Of a stretch of 64,000 nucleotides of DNA, positions 48,087-58,117 are shown one piece after another. The translations under genes and the position numbers were made by a program. The stretch is from Burkholderiales bacterium. GTDB lineage: Bacteria > Pseudomonadota > Gammaproteobacteria > Burkholderiales > Usitatibacteraceae. Positions within the stretch are counted from its first letter, which is position 1. The number at the start of each line of letters is the position of its first letter. The stretch covers positions 1 to 64,000 of the forward strand of contig JANYDB010000020.1 of the NCBI GenBank assembly GCA_025359985.1. The letters run 5' to 3'. The notes beneath the pieces were generated by a model. That model did not search any database and was not told the origin of the DNA. It saw nothing but the letters and a program-made list of their open reading frames with translations.

Positions 48087-51000
48087 TTATGCAGCCACTG
48101 CAGCGGGCGCGGGGGCGATGGCTACAGAAGGTGCGTCAAGAGCAAATCTTTTCGCCGCATTGATATCCACTTCCACGATACGCGACACCCCCGGCTCATT
48201 CATGGTCACGCCGACGAGCTGCTCAGCCATTTCCATGGTGACTTTATTATGGGTGATGAACAGGAATTGTGTGGATACGGACATTTTTTTCACTAAATCA
48301 CAAAATCGATCTGTGTTGGAATCATCCAGCGGTGCATCAACCTCATCAAGCAGGCAGAATGGTGCAGGGTTCAAGCGGAATAAAGAGAACACCAGCGACA
48401 ACGCCGTTAATGCTTTCTCGCCACCGGATAATAATTGAATTGATGAATTTTTCTTGCCGGGTGGCTGCGCAAACACCTGTAAACCCGAATCCAGAATCTC
48501 TTCACCGGTCAATTTCAGGAACGCATGCCCCCCGCCGAAGAGTGACGGAAATAATTCCTGGAAGTTTTTGTTGACGATATCAAAGGTGTTTTGGAGTAAA
48601 TCACGCGTCTCACGATCAATCCGTTTTATCGCTGATTCGAGGGTATTGATGGCTTCAGTCAAATCGGCCGATTGCGCGTCTAGAAATTCTTTACGCACTT
48701 TGGACTGCTCAAGCTCCTGCAAGGCGGCCAGATTGACGGCACCCAGCTCGGTAATCGCGGTATTCAAGCGATTAATCTCGGCTTGATAGGCGGTAGAGCG
48801 CGCCTTCTTTTCCACCATATCCGCCAACTCTTCAAGGTTTGCGCCTGCTGCGGTTAATTGCTGCGTGAACTGTTCTTCATTAATGCGTGCTTCCTGCTCT
48901 TTCATGCGCAGCTCGGTAATTTTATCGCGCAGCGGCGTTAGGCTGCGCTCTATCGCCGATTTGCTTTCCTCGAGCTCCTTCAATTTACCGGTGGCTGATT
49001 CCATTGCATTGCGTGCGCCCGCCAGGGCTTTTTCGCGCTCGGCACGGGTTGCAAGCGACACCTGCAACCGTTCGCGAATATTGCCTTCCTGAAGGCCTTC
49101 AAGCTCGGTCAACATTGAAAGCTGGCTGCTGGTAACGAGCTCATGTCGCTTGGACAGTTGTGCCGTCATGTCCGACAATGCTTTAATTTTATCGTGACAC
49201 GAACGCTCAAAATAATTAGCTTCTTGCGCGCTGCGCTCGGCCGCATTTACGCGCTCGCGCGCATCCGTCAGAGCACGCTCAGTTTCTTTTTGCTTATCTT
49301 CAATGAGCATCAAGGCATCGGTTAATTCACCAATCCGGTTGCCGCCTTCTTCCAGACGCGCCTGCGCTTCCAGCATTTCGGCGCGTTCTTTTTCGATGTC
49401 AGATTCGATCAGCACCAGCTCTTCACGAATCGAATGACGGCGACCTTCCGCCTGTGAAAGCGCCTGCGATAACTTGAGCGCGTCCATCTGTAATTGATGC
49501 TCGCGATTTTTGGCTTCCTGGATCTGGTTGCGAAGCTGGCGCAGGCTTTCTTGGGTTTCAGTCAAGCTGTGTTCAGTTTCTTTTTGTGCGGCTTCCAGGG
49601 TGTGACGAATTTCAATTTTACCGGGCAGCTCAATTTTGAATGCCTCGATTTCGCGCTGGCGTTGTAGCACCCCATGCAGTTCCGACTGCGGACCGTGGAA
49701 CAGTAAACCGTGCTGCGAATACATATGCCCCGTTGCGGTTACCAGCAATGCGCCGAAGGGCAATTCGGCCATTTTCTTGCGTGTGTCGGCTTCATTTTCA
49801 AGGATAAAAATATTCGCTAAGCACTCGCGTACAAAAGGCAAAACGCCGGCATGGTCAGATGTGACCCACGCCGACAGCGGCGTGAAATTGCTGGTGGCGG
49901 CAGTAGCATCGGTGCTGCCGTTTTCCAAAAACAGCGCCACGCTGCCGGGCGGCGCATCCTGCGCCATGCGCTCTATCGCGGACGGCTCGGCAACCCTAAT
50001 CGCATTCAGTTTCAATCCGAGCGCGGATTCCAGTGCATCTTCCCAACCCTGTTTGACTTTTATCTGCTGCCATAAGCGCGGCGCGTTATCGAGATGATAT
50101 TTGGACAGCCACATTGCAAGGCGGTTGTTATTGTCCATGCGCGCCTGCTGGTTTTGCAGCGCCAGCAACGACGCTTCAATTCGCGCCAGTTCGCGTGTTG
50201 CGTCCCCAATCGCATCAACGGAACGCTTGCGCACTGCATCCAGCTCAGCCATGCGTTGCTCAGCACCCGCCATTTTTTCTTCGGCCTGCAGCAACGCCTC
50301 CTGCATTTCGGCGCGCTCACCTTCAACACGGGCAATTTCATCTTCATCGGGCACCACTAGCGCCATATTTTCAGTGGTCAGCCGCGATTTACGCTGCTCT
50401 AGCTGCGATAAAATTTTCAGTGCATTGGATTCACGCGCTTCTTCCAGCGTCTGGCCTGATTCTGCTTCACGCACTGCGTTTTCAGAGGCACGTGTAGCCG
50501 CAATGGATTCACGTACTTTGTCTTCAAAGGTAGGCACTTCGGTGCGGACAATTTCCACCCGTTCGCGCGCTTCACCCACACGATCCATGCCGCTTGCCAA
50601 CTCATGATGCCAGCGCTCCAGCTCAGTGGCGGTGGCTTCGCGACTGCTTTGAACCTCGGCCACCTGCAGTGCAAGCGCTTCGATCTGCGCGCTGAGACGA
50701 CGGCGGTTATCACCTAAATAGCTGATCTCCTGTTCAAGCTGCACCACTGAACTATTGGCCTCAAACATGGCCGCCTGTGATGTCGTCAGCGCATCGGTCT
50801 CGGTGTAATGATCCTGACGCAGTTTGTCGAGCGCGGCTTCGGCCTCACGCAGTTTGGCGGTTTCGCCCTCAAAGCCGGTTTCAGTTTTGGTAATCTCGTT
50901 GGCGTAACGTGCTTTCGATGCACCCGCTTCGCGCTGTTTGGTAAAGGCCCACAGATTTTCGTTAAGTTTTAACTCGCCCAAATATTCATTGTATTGAGCT

Positions 51001-51644
51001 GCGACTTCGGCCTGACCGGTTAATTTTTCAACCTGCTTATTTAACTCGCCACGAATATCATCAACGCGGCTTAGATTTTCTTTTGAATCTTCGAGACGGG
51101 ATTCGGTTTCACGGCGACGTTCGCGATATTTTGAAACACCCGCCACCTCTTCCAAAAATACCCTAAGCTCTTCCGGCTTTGAGGTGATCACGCGTGAAAT
51201 CATGCCCTGCTCAATAATCGCGTAAGCGCGCGGGCCGAGACCAGTCCCTAGGAAAACATCGGTAATGTCGCGGCGGCGCACATGTTGGCCGTTGATGTAG
51301 TAATCCGAATTGCCGTCGCGCGATAACACCCGTCGCACACTAAGCTCCGCGTACTGACCCCATTGCCCGCCGATCCGGCCGAGCGAATTATCAAATACCA
51401 ATTCCACGCTAGCGCGCGCGACCGGCTTGCGTTCGGAAGAGCCGTTAAAAATAACGTCCTCCATCTTTTCACCGCGCAAATTTTTAGCCGATGATTCACC
51501 CAACACCCAACGCACCGCGTCAATTACATTGGATTTGCCGCACCCATTCGGGCCGACCACGCCGACCAATTGGCCGGGTACTGCAATCACGGTTGGGTCT
51601 ACAAAGGATTTGAAACCAGCGAGTTTTATTTGAGTGAGACGCAA
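48087..51644 (-). CDS. smc: Chromosome segregation protein SMC
   Basis: 1185 residues from a TTG start at 51644, which directly opens the conserved RLTQIKLAGFKSFVDPT and has AAGGAAA 5-6 nt upstream; frames upstream of it are not conserved. Walker A GPNGCGKSN (31-39), two long coiled coils around a hinge (about 520-680), signature LLSGGEKALTALSLVF and Walker B PFCLLDEVDAPLDDSN. ATPase of the condensin complex. The C-terminal tail (SVAIAPAPAAVAA) is Ala/Pro-rich and unconserved. Confidence 0.96.
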   Translation of the reverse strand: MRLTQIKLAGFKSFVDPTVIAVPGQLVGVVGPNGCGKSNVIDAVRWVLGESSAKNLRGEKMEDVIFNGSSERKPVARASVELVFDNSLGRIGGQWGQYAELSVRRVLSRDGNSDYYINGQHVRRRDITDVFLGTGLGPRAYAIIEQGMISRVITSKPEELRVFLEEVAGVSKYRERRRETESRLEDSKENLSRVDDIRGELNKQVEKLTGQAEVAAQYNEYLGELKLNENLWAFTKQREAGASKARYANEITKTETGFEGETAKLREAEAALDKLRQDHYTETDALTTSQAAMFEANSSVVQLEQEISYLGDNRRRLSAQIEALALQVAEVQSSREATATELERWHHELASGMDRVGEARERVEIVRTEVPTFEDKVRESIAATRASENAVREAESGQTLEEARESNALKILSQLEQRKSRLTTENMALVVPDEDEIARVEGERAEMQEALLQAEEKMAGAEQRMAELDAVRKRSVDAIGDATRELARIEASLLALQNQQARMDNNNRLAMWLSKYHLDNAPRLWQQIKVKQGWEDALESALGLKLNAIRVAEPSAIERMAQDAPPGSVALFLENGSTDATAATSNFTPLSAWVTSDHAGVLPFVRECLANIFILENEADTRKKMAELPFGALLVTATGHMYSQHGLLFHGPQSELHGVLQRQREIEAFKIELPGKIEIRHTLEAAQKETEHSLTETQESLRQLRNQIQEAKNREHQLQMDALKLSQALSQAEGRRHSIREELVLIESDIEKERAEMLEAQARLEEGGNRIGELTDALMLIEDKQKETERALTDARERVNAAERSAQEANYFERSCHDKIKALSDMTAQLSKRHELVTSSQLSMLTELEGLQEGNIRERLQVSLATRAEREKALAGARNAMESATGKLKELEESKSAIERSLTPLRDKITELRMKEQEARINEEQFTQQLTAAGANLEELADMVEKKARSTAYQAEINRLNTAITELGAVNLAALQELEQSKVRKEFLDAQSADLTEAINTLESAIKRIDRETRDLLQNTFDIVNKNFQELFPSLFGGGHAFLKLTGEEILDSGLQVFAQPPGKKNSSIQLLSGGEKALTALSLVFSLFRLNPAPFCLLDEVDAPLDDSNTDRFCDLVKKMSVSTQFLFITHNKVTMEMAEQLVGVTMNEPGVSRIVEVDINAAKRFALDAPSVAIAPAPAAVAA

Positions 51645-51699
51645 CTTAATTTCCTTAAATTTCCCTGAACTGGCTAACCGGCGGCTGTTTGCATAATGA

Positions 51700-51721
51700 A
51701 AACCCGCCTCTAAGCGGGTCT
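51700..51721 (-). terminator. Terminator-like hairpin in the smc leader
   Basis: Minus strand: stem ACCCGC / GCGGGT with a 6-nt loop followed by TTTTC. It lies 58 bp before the smc start, and no gene ends there on the minus strand (queF diverges). So it may act as a leader attenuator for smc. Confidence 0.5.
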
Positions 51722-51818
51722 TGTGCCGTGAATGCACCCTGGCACTATCATGCAACAACGCGGGTCAGCTACAATCAGTAATTCTAACGTATCGATCTCT
51801 TAATTCCCAATTTCCCCT

Positions 51819-52346
51819 ATGAACTCACCGCAAAAATCCGCTCGTAAAAAAGAATCCGCTTCAACAAAATCAGCTAAACCCTTGACCAGCAAAGAATCAG
51901 CCGCCCATTTAACCAAGCTTGGTGACAAACCCACGACCGCGGCCACCAAGGCGCTTGAGGTTTTTATCAATCCTGCGCCCCATCGTGATTTTTTGATCCA
52001 TATGCAAATCCCCGAGTTCACCTGCCTGTGTCCCAAGACCGGCCAGCCGGATTTCGCCACTCTGTATCTCGACTACATTCCCGAAAAACGATGTGTGGAG
52101 CTGAAAAGTTTAAAGCTTTACATTTGGTCATTTCGCGATGAAGGAAAATTCCACGAGGCCGTGACCAATGAAATTCTGGACGACATTGTGAAGGCCACAA
52201 AGCCGCGTTTTGCGCGACTGACTGCCAAGTTTTGGGTGCGCGGTGGCGTGTTTACAACGGTGGTTGCAGAACACCGGGCAAACGGCTGGAAACCCGCGCC
52301 CATGGTTGGGCTTCAGGGGTTTTCAGATGAAAAAAGCGTGACTTAA
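51819..52346 (+). CDS. queF: NADPH-dependent 7-cyano-7-deazaguanine reductase
   Basis: 175 residues. Reduces preQ0 to preQ1 in queuosine synthesis. The active-site Cys lies in [15 protein letters not shown] (about 68) and the QueF motif appears as [16 protein letters not shown]; the Glu-His pair is in KFHEAVTNE. About 35 N-terminal residues are Lys/Ser-rich and not conserved. Unimodular (type I) length. A queuosine-precursor transporter is encoded at 10.7 kb. Confidence 0.95.
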   Translation: MNSPQKSARKKESASTKSAKPLTSKESAAHLTKLGDKPTTAATKALEVFINPAPHRDFLIHMQIPEFTCLCPKTGQPDFATLYLDYIPEKRCVELKSLKLYIWSFRDEGKFHEAVTNEILDDIVKATKPRFARLTAKFWVRGGVFTTVVAEHRANGWKPAPMVGLQGFSDEKSVT

Positions 52347-52475
52347 CACGGCTAATTTTAAAGTCAAGCACTGGCGCGGCGTTCAAGGCAAAAATGCTTG
52401 TAAAGCCTCACCTCTTCTAGTGTCTTATTTTAAATTAGACTTTAAAAATTGCGGCATCTAGCCAACATACCTTCG
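52347..52475. other. Convergent spacer with inverted repeats after queF
   Basis: AATTTTAAAGTC (52354-52365) and GACTTTAAAAATT (about 52438-52450) form a long-range inverted repeat around a core sharing the 15-mer AGCACTGGCGCGGCG with 43028-43042. Possibly a bidirectional terminator or REP-like element between convergent genes. Confidence 0.5.
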
Positions 52476-52519
52476 TGTGGCTCTAATGCGGCTCTAGTGC
52501 TGTTCTTGTGCGGCGCAAC
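52476..52519. repeat. Four degenerate 11-bp repeats
   Basis: TGTGGCTCTAA, TGCGGCTCTAG, TGCTGTTCTTG, TGCGGCGCAAC, ending 1 bp before the stop codon of the acyl-CoA dehydrogenase gene. Confidence 0.7.
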
Positions 52520-52520
52520 C

Positions 52521-53669
52521 TCACGCCGCCAGCAAGCTGTCGCTCACATAGCCTAGATGATAATCCGCATCACCAAAGGTTGCGCAGATTGCGGTGAGGC
52601 GTTTGAAATAGTGGCTGATATTTAATTCATCGGTGACGCCCATGCCGCCGTGTAATTGCACCGCTTGCTGGCCCACCAGACGCGCCGATTCGCTCACCAA
52701 TACTTTAGCGGCTGCACAAGCCCAGCGGCGCTCGGCGGCGTTGGCCGACTGCATGCGAATGCTCGCTAGGATCGCCATCGAACGCGCCTGTTCGGCCGCG
52801 GTAAACATATCAACCATGCGGTGCTGCAGCGCCTGGAAGGAGCCAATCGGCACCCCAAACTGTTTGCGGGTTTTCAGGTATTCCAGCGTGGCTTGGTTTA
52901 ATGCTTCCATCGCGCCGACGGCTTCAGCACAGAGCGCAGCGTTAGCGGCATCCAGTACGCGTTCGATTGTGGGCAGGGCTGGTACTGCGTGGGCTTCGCC
53001 GAGCAGCGAATGATCATCCAGCTTGACATCGGTGAAGGATATTTCAGCGGCGCGCAAATTATCCTGCGTCACATAAGCGTGAATATTCACACCTTCCGCA
53101 TTGGGGTCAACCATAAATAGCGATAACGTACCCGCAGGCTGGGCATCATGAATATCAAGGGCTGAAACAATCAGTTGATTCGCTTGCGCACCATGCAGCA
53201 CAAAAGTTTTGGTCCCGTTCAGCACATATCCGCCGCCGGTTCGTTGCGCACGAGTCGCTACCCGGTCAATCTCGTAGCGTCCGCCGGTTTCGTAATGCGC
53301 AAACCCCATCAACAGACTGCCGTCTGCGATTTGGGGCAACCATAATTCCTTTTGCGCCTCACTGCCCGCGTCGCGCAACAATCCGCCTGCCAGCACCACC
53401 GTCGCCAGATACGGCTCGACCATCAGCCCGCGCCCCATGGCTTCCATCACCAGCATCGTATCCACAGCGCTGCCACCGAGACCGCCATACGTCTCGGCAA
53501 ACGGCAATGCCAACAACCCCAGCTCAGCAAATTGCGCCCAGTGCGGCGCGGATATTCCAGTCGCTGAGCCGATGATGTCGTGACGGGTTTTAAAGCTGTA
53601 GTCTTTTGCCACGAAACGGTTAAGAGTTTCTTGCAGCGCTAATTGTTCTTCGGAAAGTGTGAGATTCAT
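52521..53669 (-). CDS. Acyl-CoA dehydrogenase, small subunit (PimD-like)
   Basis: 382 residues. Acyl-CoA dehydrogenase fold: N-terminal helical domain (LTLSEEQLALQETLNRFV), middle beta domain (LNGTKTFVLHGAQANQLIV), C-terminal FAD domain (RKQFGVPIGSFQALQHRMVDM and VQLHGGMGVTDELNISHYFKRL). Next to a second acyl-CoA dehydrogenase gene 29 bp upstream; such pairs form heterodimeric enzymes such as PimC/PimD for dicarboxylyl-CoA or steroid-chain substrates. The real substrate is unknown. Confidence 0.85.
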   Translation of the reverse strand: MNLTLSEEQLALQETLNRFVAKDYSFKTRHDIIGSATGISAPHWAQFAELGLLALPFAETYGGLGGSAVDTMLVMEAMGRGLMVEPYLATVVLAGGLLRDAGSEAQKELWLPQIADGSLLMGFAHYETGGRYEIDRVATRAQRTGGGYVLNGTKTFVLHGAQANQLIVSALDIHDAQPAGTLSLFMVDPNAEGVNIHAYVTQDNLRAAEISFTDVKLDDHSLLGEAHAVPALPTIERVLDAANAALCAEAVGAMEALNQATLEYLKTRKQFGVPIGSFQALQHRMVDMFTAAEQARSMAILASIRMQSANAAERRWACAAAKVLVSESARLVGQQAVQLHGGMGVTDELNISHYFKRLTAICATFGDADYHLGYVSDSLLAA

Positions 53670-53698
53670 GATGGCCTTGAATATTAAACCCGGGATTT

Positions 53699-54907
53699 TT
53701 ACAAACCCAAAATCATCTGGGAAACAATGTTTTTCTGAATTTCATTTGAACCGCCGAAAATGCTGAGTTTGCGCATATTGAAATAAACACCCGCCATGGG
53801 CGGCGTGTGTGCATAGCCGATCGGCACCCCGGTCCAGCCGGGCTTCCACGCCTGCGGCAGCGAAGCTAAGCCAGCGTGACCACAGGCCATCATGCTTAAT
53901 TCAGTAAGCACCTGCAAGATTTCAGTGCCGCGAATTTTTAGCATCGATACTTCCGGGCCAAGCGGCTTGCCTTCACCGGCAGACAACAGCCGCATCATCG
54001 TCATGTCCAACGCGGTGAGATCAATTTCAACACGGGCGATACGATCACGAAAGCGCTGATTTTCAATCAGGGGCCGACCGTTGGCGCGTTCGAGCGCCGC
54101 CATATTTTTCAGTCGTTTTAAGACCCGCTTCGACTGTCCAATTAAAGCCAGGCCAGTACGTTCATGACCCAGCAAAAATTTTGCATATGACCAGCCTTTA
54201 TTTTCTTCGCCAATACGATTGGCAATCGGCACTTTAACGTTATCAAAAAATACATCGTTAATTTCATGTCCACCGTCGAGCATGATGATCGGGCGCACCG
54301 TAATGCCGGTGGATTTCATGTCAACCAGTACAAAGCTGATGCCCGCCTGCGGCCGACCTTCTATATTGGTGCGTACCAGACAGAAAATCCAGTCAGCGTG
54401 CTGACCCAGCGTGTTCCAGGTTTTCTGCCCGTTCAATATATAGTGATTACCATTTTCGGCATCGTGCGCAAGCTCTGCGCGCATTTTTAACGATGCCAGA
54501 TCGGAGCCTGAACCGGGCTCGGAATAACCCTGACACCACCAATCTTCACCTGACAAAATACGCGGCAGAAAGCGCTGCTGCTGGGCCGGCGTGCCATAAG
54601 CCATGATCACCGGCGCAACCATCGCCAGGCCGAATGCAATCTGCCCCGGCGCACCGGCAGTCGTGGTTTCTTCATCAAAAATATGTTTCTCAACCGCATT
54701 CCAGCCGGTACCGCCAAATGCCGTCGGCCAGCCGGGAGCTCCCCACCCACGCTTGTAAAGAATGCGCTGCCAGCGCAAATAATCTTCTTTGGCAAGCTCG
54801 CGGCCCATCAATACGGTTTGCCGAATATCATCAGGCAGCTCACGCTCGATAAAGGCGCGCACTTCAGCGCGAAAAACTTGTTCTGATTCGCTGGGATCAA
54901 GATTCAT
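53699..54907 (-). CDS. Acyl-CoA dehydrogenase, large subunit (PimC-like)
   Basis: 402 residues from MNLDPSESEQVFRAEVRAFI at 54907. Motifs: GYSEPGSGSDLASLKMRAE (FAD/substrate site), NGQKTWNTLGQHADWIFCLV, and the C-terminal RKLSIFGGSNEIQKNIVSQM. Pattern matches the large subunits of PimC-type pairs. Forms an operon with the gene after it. No transporter or CoA ligase for the pathway is adjacent. Confidence 0.86.
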   Translation of the reverse strand: MNLDPSESEQVFRAEVRAFIERELPDDIRQTVLMGRELAKEDYLRWQRILYKRGWGAPGWPTAFGGTGWNAVEKHIFDEETTTAGAPGQIAFGLAMVAPVIMAYGTPAQQQRFLPRILSGEDWWCQGYSEPGSGSDLASLKMRAELAHDAENGNHYILNGQKTWNTLGQHADWIFCLVRTNIEGRPQAGISFVLVDMKSTGITVRPIIMLDGGHEINDVFFDNVKVPIANRIGEENKGWSYAKFLLGHERTGLALIGQSKRVLKRLKNMAALERANGRPLIENQRFRDRIARVEIDLTALDMTMMRLLSAGEGKPLGPEVSMLKIRGTEILQVLTELSMMACGHAGLASLPQAWKPGWTGVPIGYAHTPPMAGVYFNMRKLSIFGGSNEIQKNIVSQMILGL

Positions 54908-55111
54908 GGTGGTTGCTCGAAAAAACGGGAGTGCCGGAATAGGCTGAACAGGCTGAATATCTAACTTAAATATTACTGGCACTTATCGTGCCATATTATT
55001 TACTGCTCTGCAAGCAGGATGAGTTTAGGATTCGCTATCTGCGATTTACGATCCACGACCCACGACCCACAATCTATTATTGACGATCAGCTATCCACAA
55101 TCCGTCATCGG
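54908..55111. repeat. Spacer with degenerate short repeats between ppc and the dehydrogenase pair
   Basis: The part 55025-55130 is built of variants of CGATCCACGACCC / CTATCCACAATCC / GGCTATCCGC, i.e. a decayed short-period repeat running into the ppc 3' end. No gene seen. Confidence 0.5.
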
Positions 55112-58012
55112 CTATCCGCTATTCCGCAACCCTGCCGCAATGCCATTGATGGTCAAATGCAGGGCACGTTGCGTGCGCTCATCGGCTTGGCCACCCCGAT
55201 AGCGGACCAGTAACTGAATCTGCAAATGATTGAGCGGATCCAGATAGGGGAAACGATTGCGAATACTGCGTGCCAACGCCGGGTTGTCATGCAAAAAGTC
55301 AGTATGACCGGTAATGGTTTGCATCACCGCCACCGTTAGAAGCCATTCCGTTTTGATGAGCGCAAAAATGCGTGCCGACAGCGCCTTGTCGGTTACCAGA
55401 TTGGCATAGCTTTCGGCGATCGCCATATCTGTTTTTGACAGCACCATATCCATATTGCTCAGCACGGTTTTAAAAAATGGCCAGTTAGCGTACATCGCTT
55501 TTAATTCGCCGATCCGCTCATCGCGCAGCATCGGCTCATGGTCCAGCCACTGCGTGACGGCACTGCCAAACCCAAACCAGCCCGGCAAGGCCATACGTGA
55601 TTGGCTCCAGCTGAATACCCAAGGAATAGCACGCAAATCTTCAATAGCAAAGGAGGGTTTGCGTGAGGCCGGACGGCTACCGATATTCAAGCCCGCCAGT
55701 TCATTAATCGGCGTCGCTCCCCGAAAAAATTCGGTAAATCCGGGGGTCGCATAAACCAGACGACGATAAGTTTGATAAGAGGCTTCTGAGAACTGCTCCA
55801 TGAGCTGAAACCATTGTGGCGATTCCGCTACGCTGCCGTTGGCCGGGAATGCGCCCAGCATCGTAGCGGAAACCAGAATTTCAAAATTGCGACGACCCAG
55901 CTCCGGGCTCGAATATTTTGCGGCGATCACTTCGCCTTGCTCGGTAATACGCAAACCGGAACCCACGCAACCTGCGGGCTGCGCCAGAATGGCGTCGAAG
56001 GTCGGGCCGCCACCACGACCCACGCTGCCACCACGTCCGTGGAAGATACGAATTTTTACGCCAGAGGTTTTGCTTAACTGCGCCAACTCTTTTTGCGCCC
56101 GATACAGCTCCCAGTTTGCCGTTAAATAGCCACCATCCTTGTTGCTATCCGAATAGCCCAGCATGATTTCCTGTAGGTCTGCCTGAGCCTCGATCAGGCT
56201 TCGGTAAAGCGGCAATTGAAACGCGCTGGTCATAACGCGGCTGACCGCGCGCAGATCGCCAATAGTCTCAAATAAAGGAATGATCGAAAGCGCAAGCTGC
56301 ACGGATGCAGCATGCGTTTTTTTCAACAGCCCAGTTTCTTTTTGCAGCAGCGCAACTTCGAGCAAATCGCTAACTGACTCGGCTTTTGAAATGATCGCGT
56401 TCGGAATCGCCAGATCACCATACAGTATCCGTATTTGAACAGACGCATGGAAAATCGCCAGCTCACTTACCGTCAAGTCTGAATATCCATATTGCGGAAT
56501 AATTAATGGTCTGGGGTTAGCGATCTCCTCAACAAGTCGGCTAACTTTATCGGCTTCACTGAGCGACGCGTAGTCATCCACCACCCCTGCACTTCGTAGC
56601 AATTCAGCGACCGTGGACTGATGAATATCTGCATTTTGTCGCAGGTCAATAGAGGCTAGATGAAAACCAAAAACAGCGACAGCGCATCGCAAGGTGGCCA
56701 ATCGGCCCGCCGCCAATGCGCCCGCCGCATGACCATAAAGTGATGCTGAAATAATATCTAGATCAACCATAAATTCGGTTGCTGTTTTATACGGCATTAG
56801 CAGCAATGTAGTGGGGCGGGCTGGGGAGCGTCCTGCTAAAACTTCACAACTGGCCGCAAGCCGGGCATATACCCCTCTCAGTGCCCGTCGGTAAGGTTCA
56901 TCCTGCCGATAAGCCGAGGTATCTTCGGATAACTCGGCCAGCTTTATAAGCTCCGCTGATTGCGCTACCAGCCGACTCGACATGGACAACTCAGCACCAA
57001 GCGCATGTACTTCTTCAAGATAATGGTCAAACACAACGCCAGCTTGTCGGCGAATCGCGGTCGTGAGTGACGCCGCGTTGACGAACGGATTGCCATCGCG
57101 ATCACCACCTATCCATGAACCCATTTGGAAAAATAGCGGCAGCGGCTGTGGTGGTGGTAGCCGCACCGGTTGCGGCGTGGGCAGCGACGACCCTAAAGAC
57201 GCAGAAACTGAAAGTGTATTTTCCGGGGTTGCATCAGTATTAAGCGTTGCATCAAGCGTTGCATAGAGCGCTGGAATAACCTTCAAAAAAGTCTGGCGAT
57301 AAAAACTTAATGCATTATCAATTTCATCCACCACGCGCAGCTTGGTCAGCCGTAACATCGCGGTTTGCCATAGCTGCAAGATGGTTCGATAAAGATGCAT
57401 TTCAAGGGCTCTAGCCTCTTCTGAATCCAGACTGGCCTGCTCCATCTGACTAAGCGTGGCAGATACTTCACGCTGGCAATCCAGAATACTTTTGCGCTGC
57501 ACCTCAGTCGGGTGCGCGGTCAGCACCGGGCTGATTTTTGCATGGTCGAGCCAGCGACGGATTTCCGGCTGCGTTATCCCCTGCGCGACCAATGCGGACA
57601 CTGCTTGCTCGATGCTGCCCACCTGCGGCCCTGATCCAGCAATACGATGGGCCCGTCGACGACGATTCTGCTGCCGATCTTCTGCAATATTGGCGAGCAG
57701 CGAAAAATAGCTGAAGGCCCGAATCACGCTCAGGGTTTGCTCAATTGACAGCGCCGTCAGCTCATGATCAAGCTGACGCAGAATGGCATCACGGTCGCCG
57801 CTGTAAGCACGATGAAAGCCAACCGCAAGCTGACGAATTTGTTCGGTTTTTTGAAACGTACTTTCACCCGAAACAGCGCGGATGGCGTCCCCCAGCAAGC
57901 GGCCCAGCAAACGGGTTTCCTCGCGCAGTTTTTCATCAATCGGCGCATCATCTGTGGGCTGATGTGCAGAATCATTAATTGCGTTTTTAAATGCTGAATC
58001 GTTACTCATCAT
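55112..58012 (-). CDS. ppc: Phosphoenolpyruvate carboxylase
   Basis: 966 residues. Fixes bicarbonate onto PEP to give oxaloacetate. Conserved: LTAHPTEVQRKSILD with the catalytic His, GGDRDGNPFV, FHGRGGSVGRGGGPT and the ISAS-like LLASS/IFGGRS-equivalent motifs GYSDSNKDGG. The C-terminus is complete (LTINGIAAGLRNSG). A Pro/Leu-rich and Ser/Thr-rich segment near residues 260-285 (VSASLGSSLPTPQPVRLPPP) looks like a non-conserved insertion. Two ATGs are adjacent at the start. Confidence 0.97.
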   Translation of the reverse strand: MMSNDSAFKNAINDSAHQPTDDAPIDEKLREETRLLGRLLGDAIRAVSGESTFQKTEQIRQLAVGFHRAYSGDRDAILRQLDHELTALSIEQTLSVIRAFSYFSLLANIAEDRQQNRRRRAHRIAGSGPQVGSIEQAVSALVAQGITQPEIRRWLDHAKISPVLTAHPTEVQRKSILDCQREVSATLSQMEQASLDSEEARALEMHLYRTILQLWQTAMLRLTKLRVVDEIDNALSFYRQTFLKVIPALYATLDATLNTDATPENTLSVSASLGSSLPTPQPVRLPPPQPLPLFFQMGSWIGGDRDGNPFVNAASLTTAIRRQAGVVFDHYLEEVHALGAELSMSSRLVAQSAELIKLAELSEDTSAYRQDEPYRRALRGVYARLAASCEVLAGRSPARPTTLLLMPYKTATEFMVDLDIISASLYGHAAGALAAGRLATLRCAVAVFGFHLASIDLRQNADIHQSTVAELLRSAGVVDDYASLSEADKVSRLVEEIANPRPLIIPQYGYSDLTVSELAIFHASVQIRILYGDLAIPNAIISKAESVSDLLEVALLQKETGLLKKTHAASVQLALSIIPLFETIGDLRAVSRVMTSAFQLPLYRSLIEAQADLQEIMLGYSDSNKDGGYLTANWELYRAQKELAQLSKTSGVKIRIFHGRGGSVGRGGGPTFDAILAQPAGCVGSGLRITEQGEVIAAKYSSPELGRRNFEILVSATMLGAFPANGSVAESPQWFQLMEQFSEASYQTYRRLVYATPGFTEFFRGATPINELAGLNIGSRPASRKPSFAIEDLRAIPWVFSWSQSRMALPGWFGFGSAVTQWLDHEPMLRDERIGELKAMYANWPFFKTVLSNMDMVLSKTDMAIAESYANLVTDKALSARIFALIKTEWLLTVAVMQTITGHTDFLHDNPALARSIRNRFPYLDPLNHLQIQLLVRYRGGQADERTQRALHLTINGIAAGLRNSG

Positions 58013-58058
58013 GATGCTTCCTTCATTTGATTGCGAACACCAGCAACAGAACCAACCG

Positions 58059-58110
58059 GCTGTTTTAAAATTGTTATCTAAATCTGCTGTTTAAAGTTGC
58101 TATCTAAGCG
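58059..58110. repeat. Two copies of a 25-27 bp direct repeat between hexR and ppc
   Basis: Copies at 58059-58083 and 58086-58110 share GCTGTTT-AAA-TTG-TATCTAA with few differences. In the 105-bp gap between ppc and hexR, both read on the minus strand. Confidence 0.75.
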
Positions 58111-58117
58111 GCGCAAT

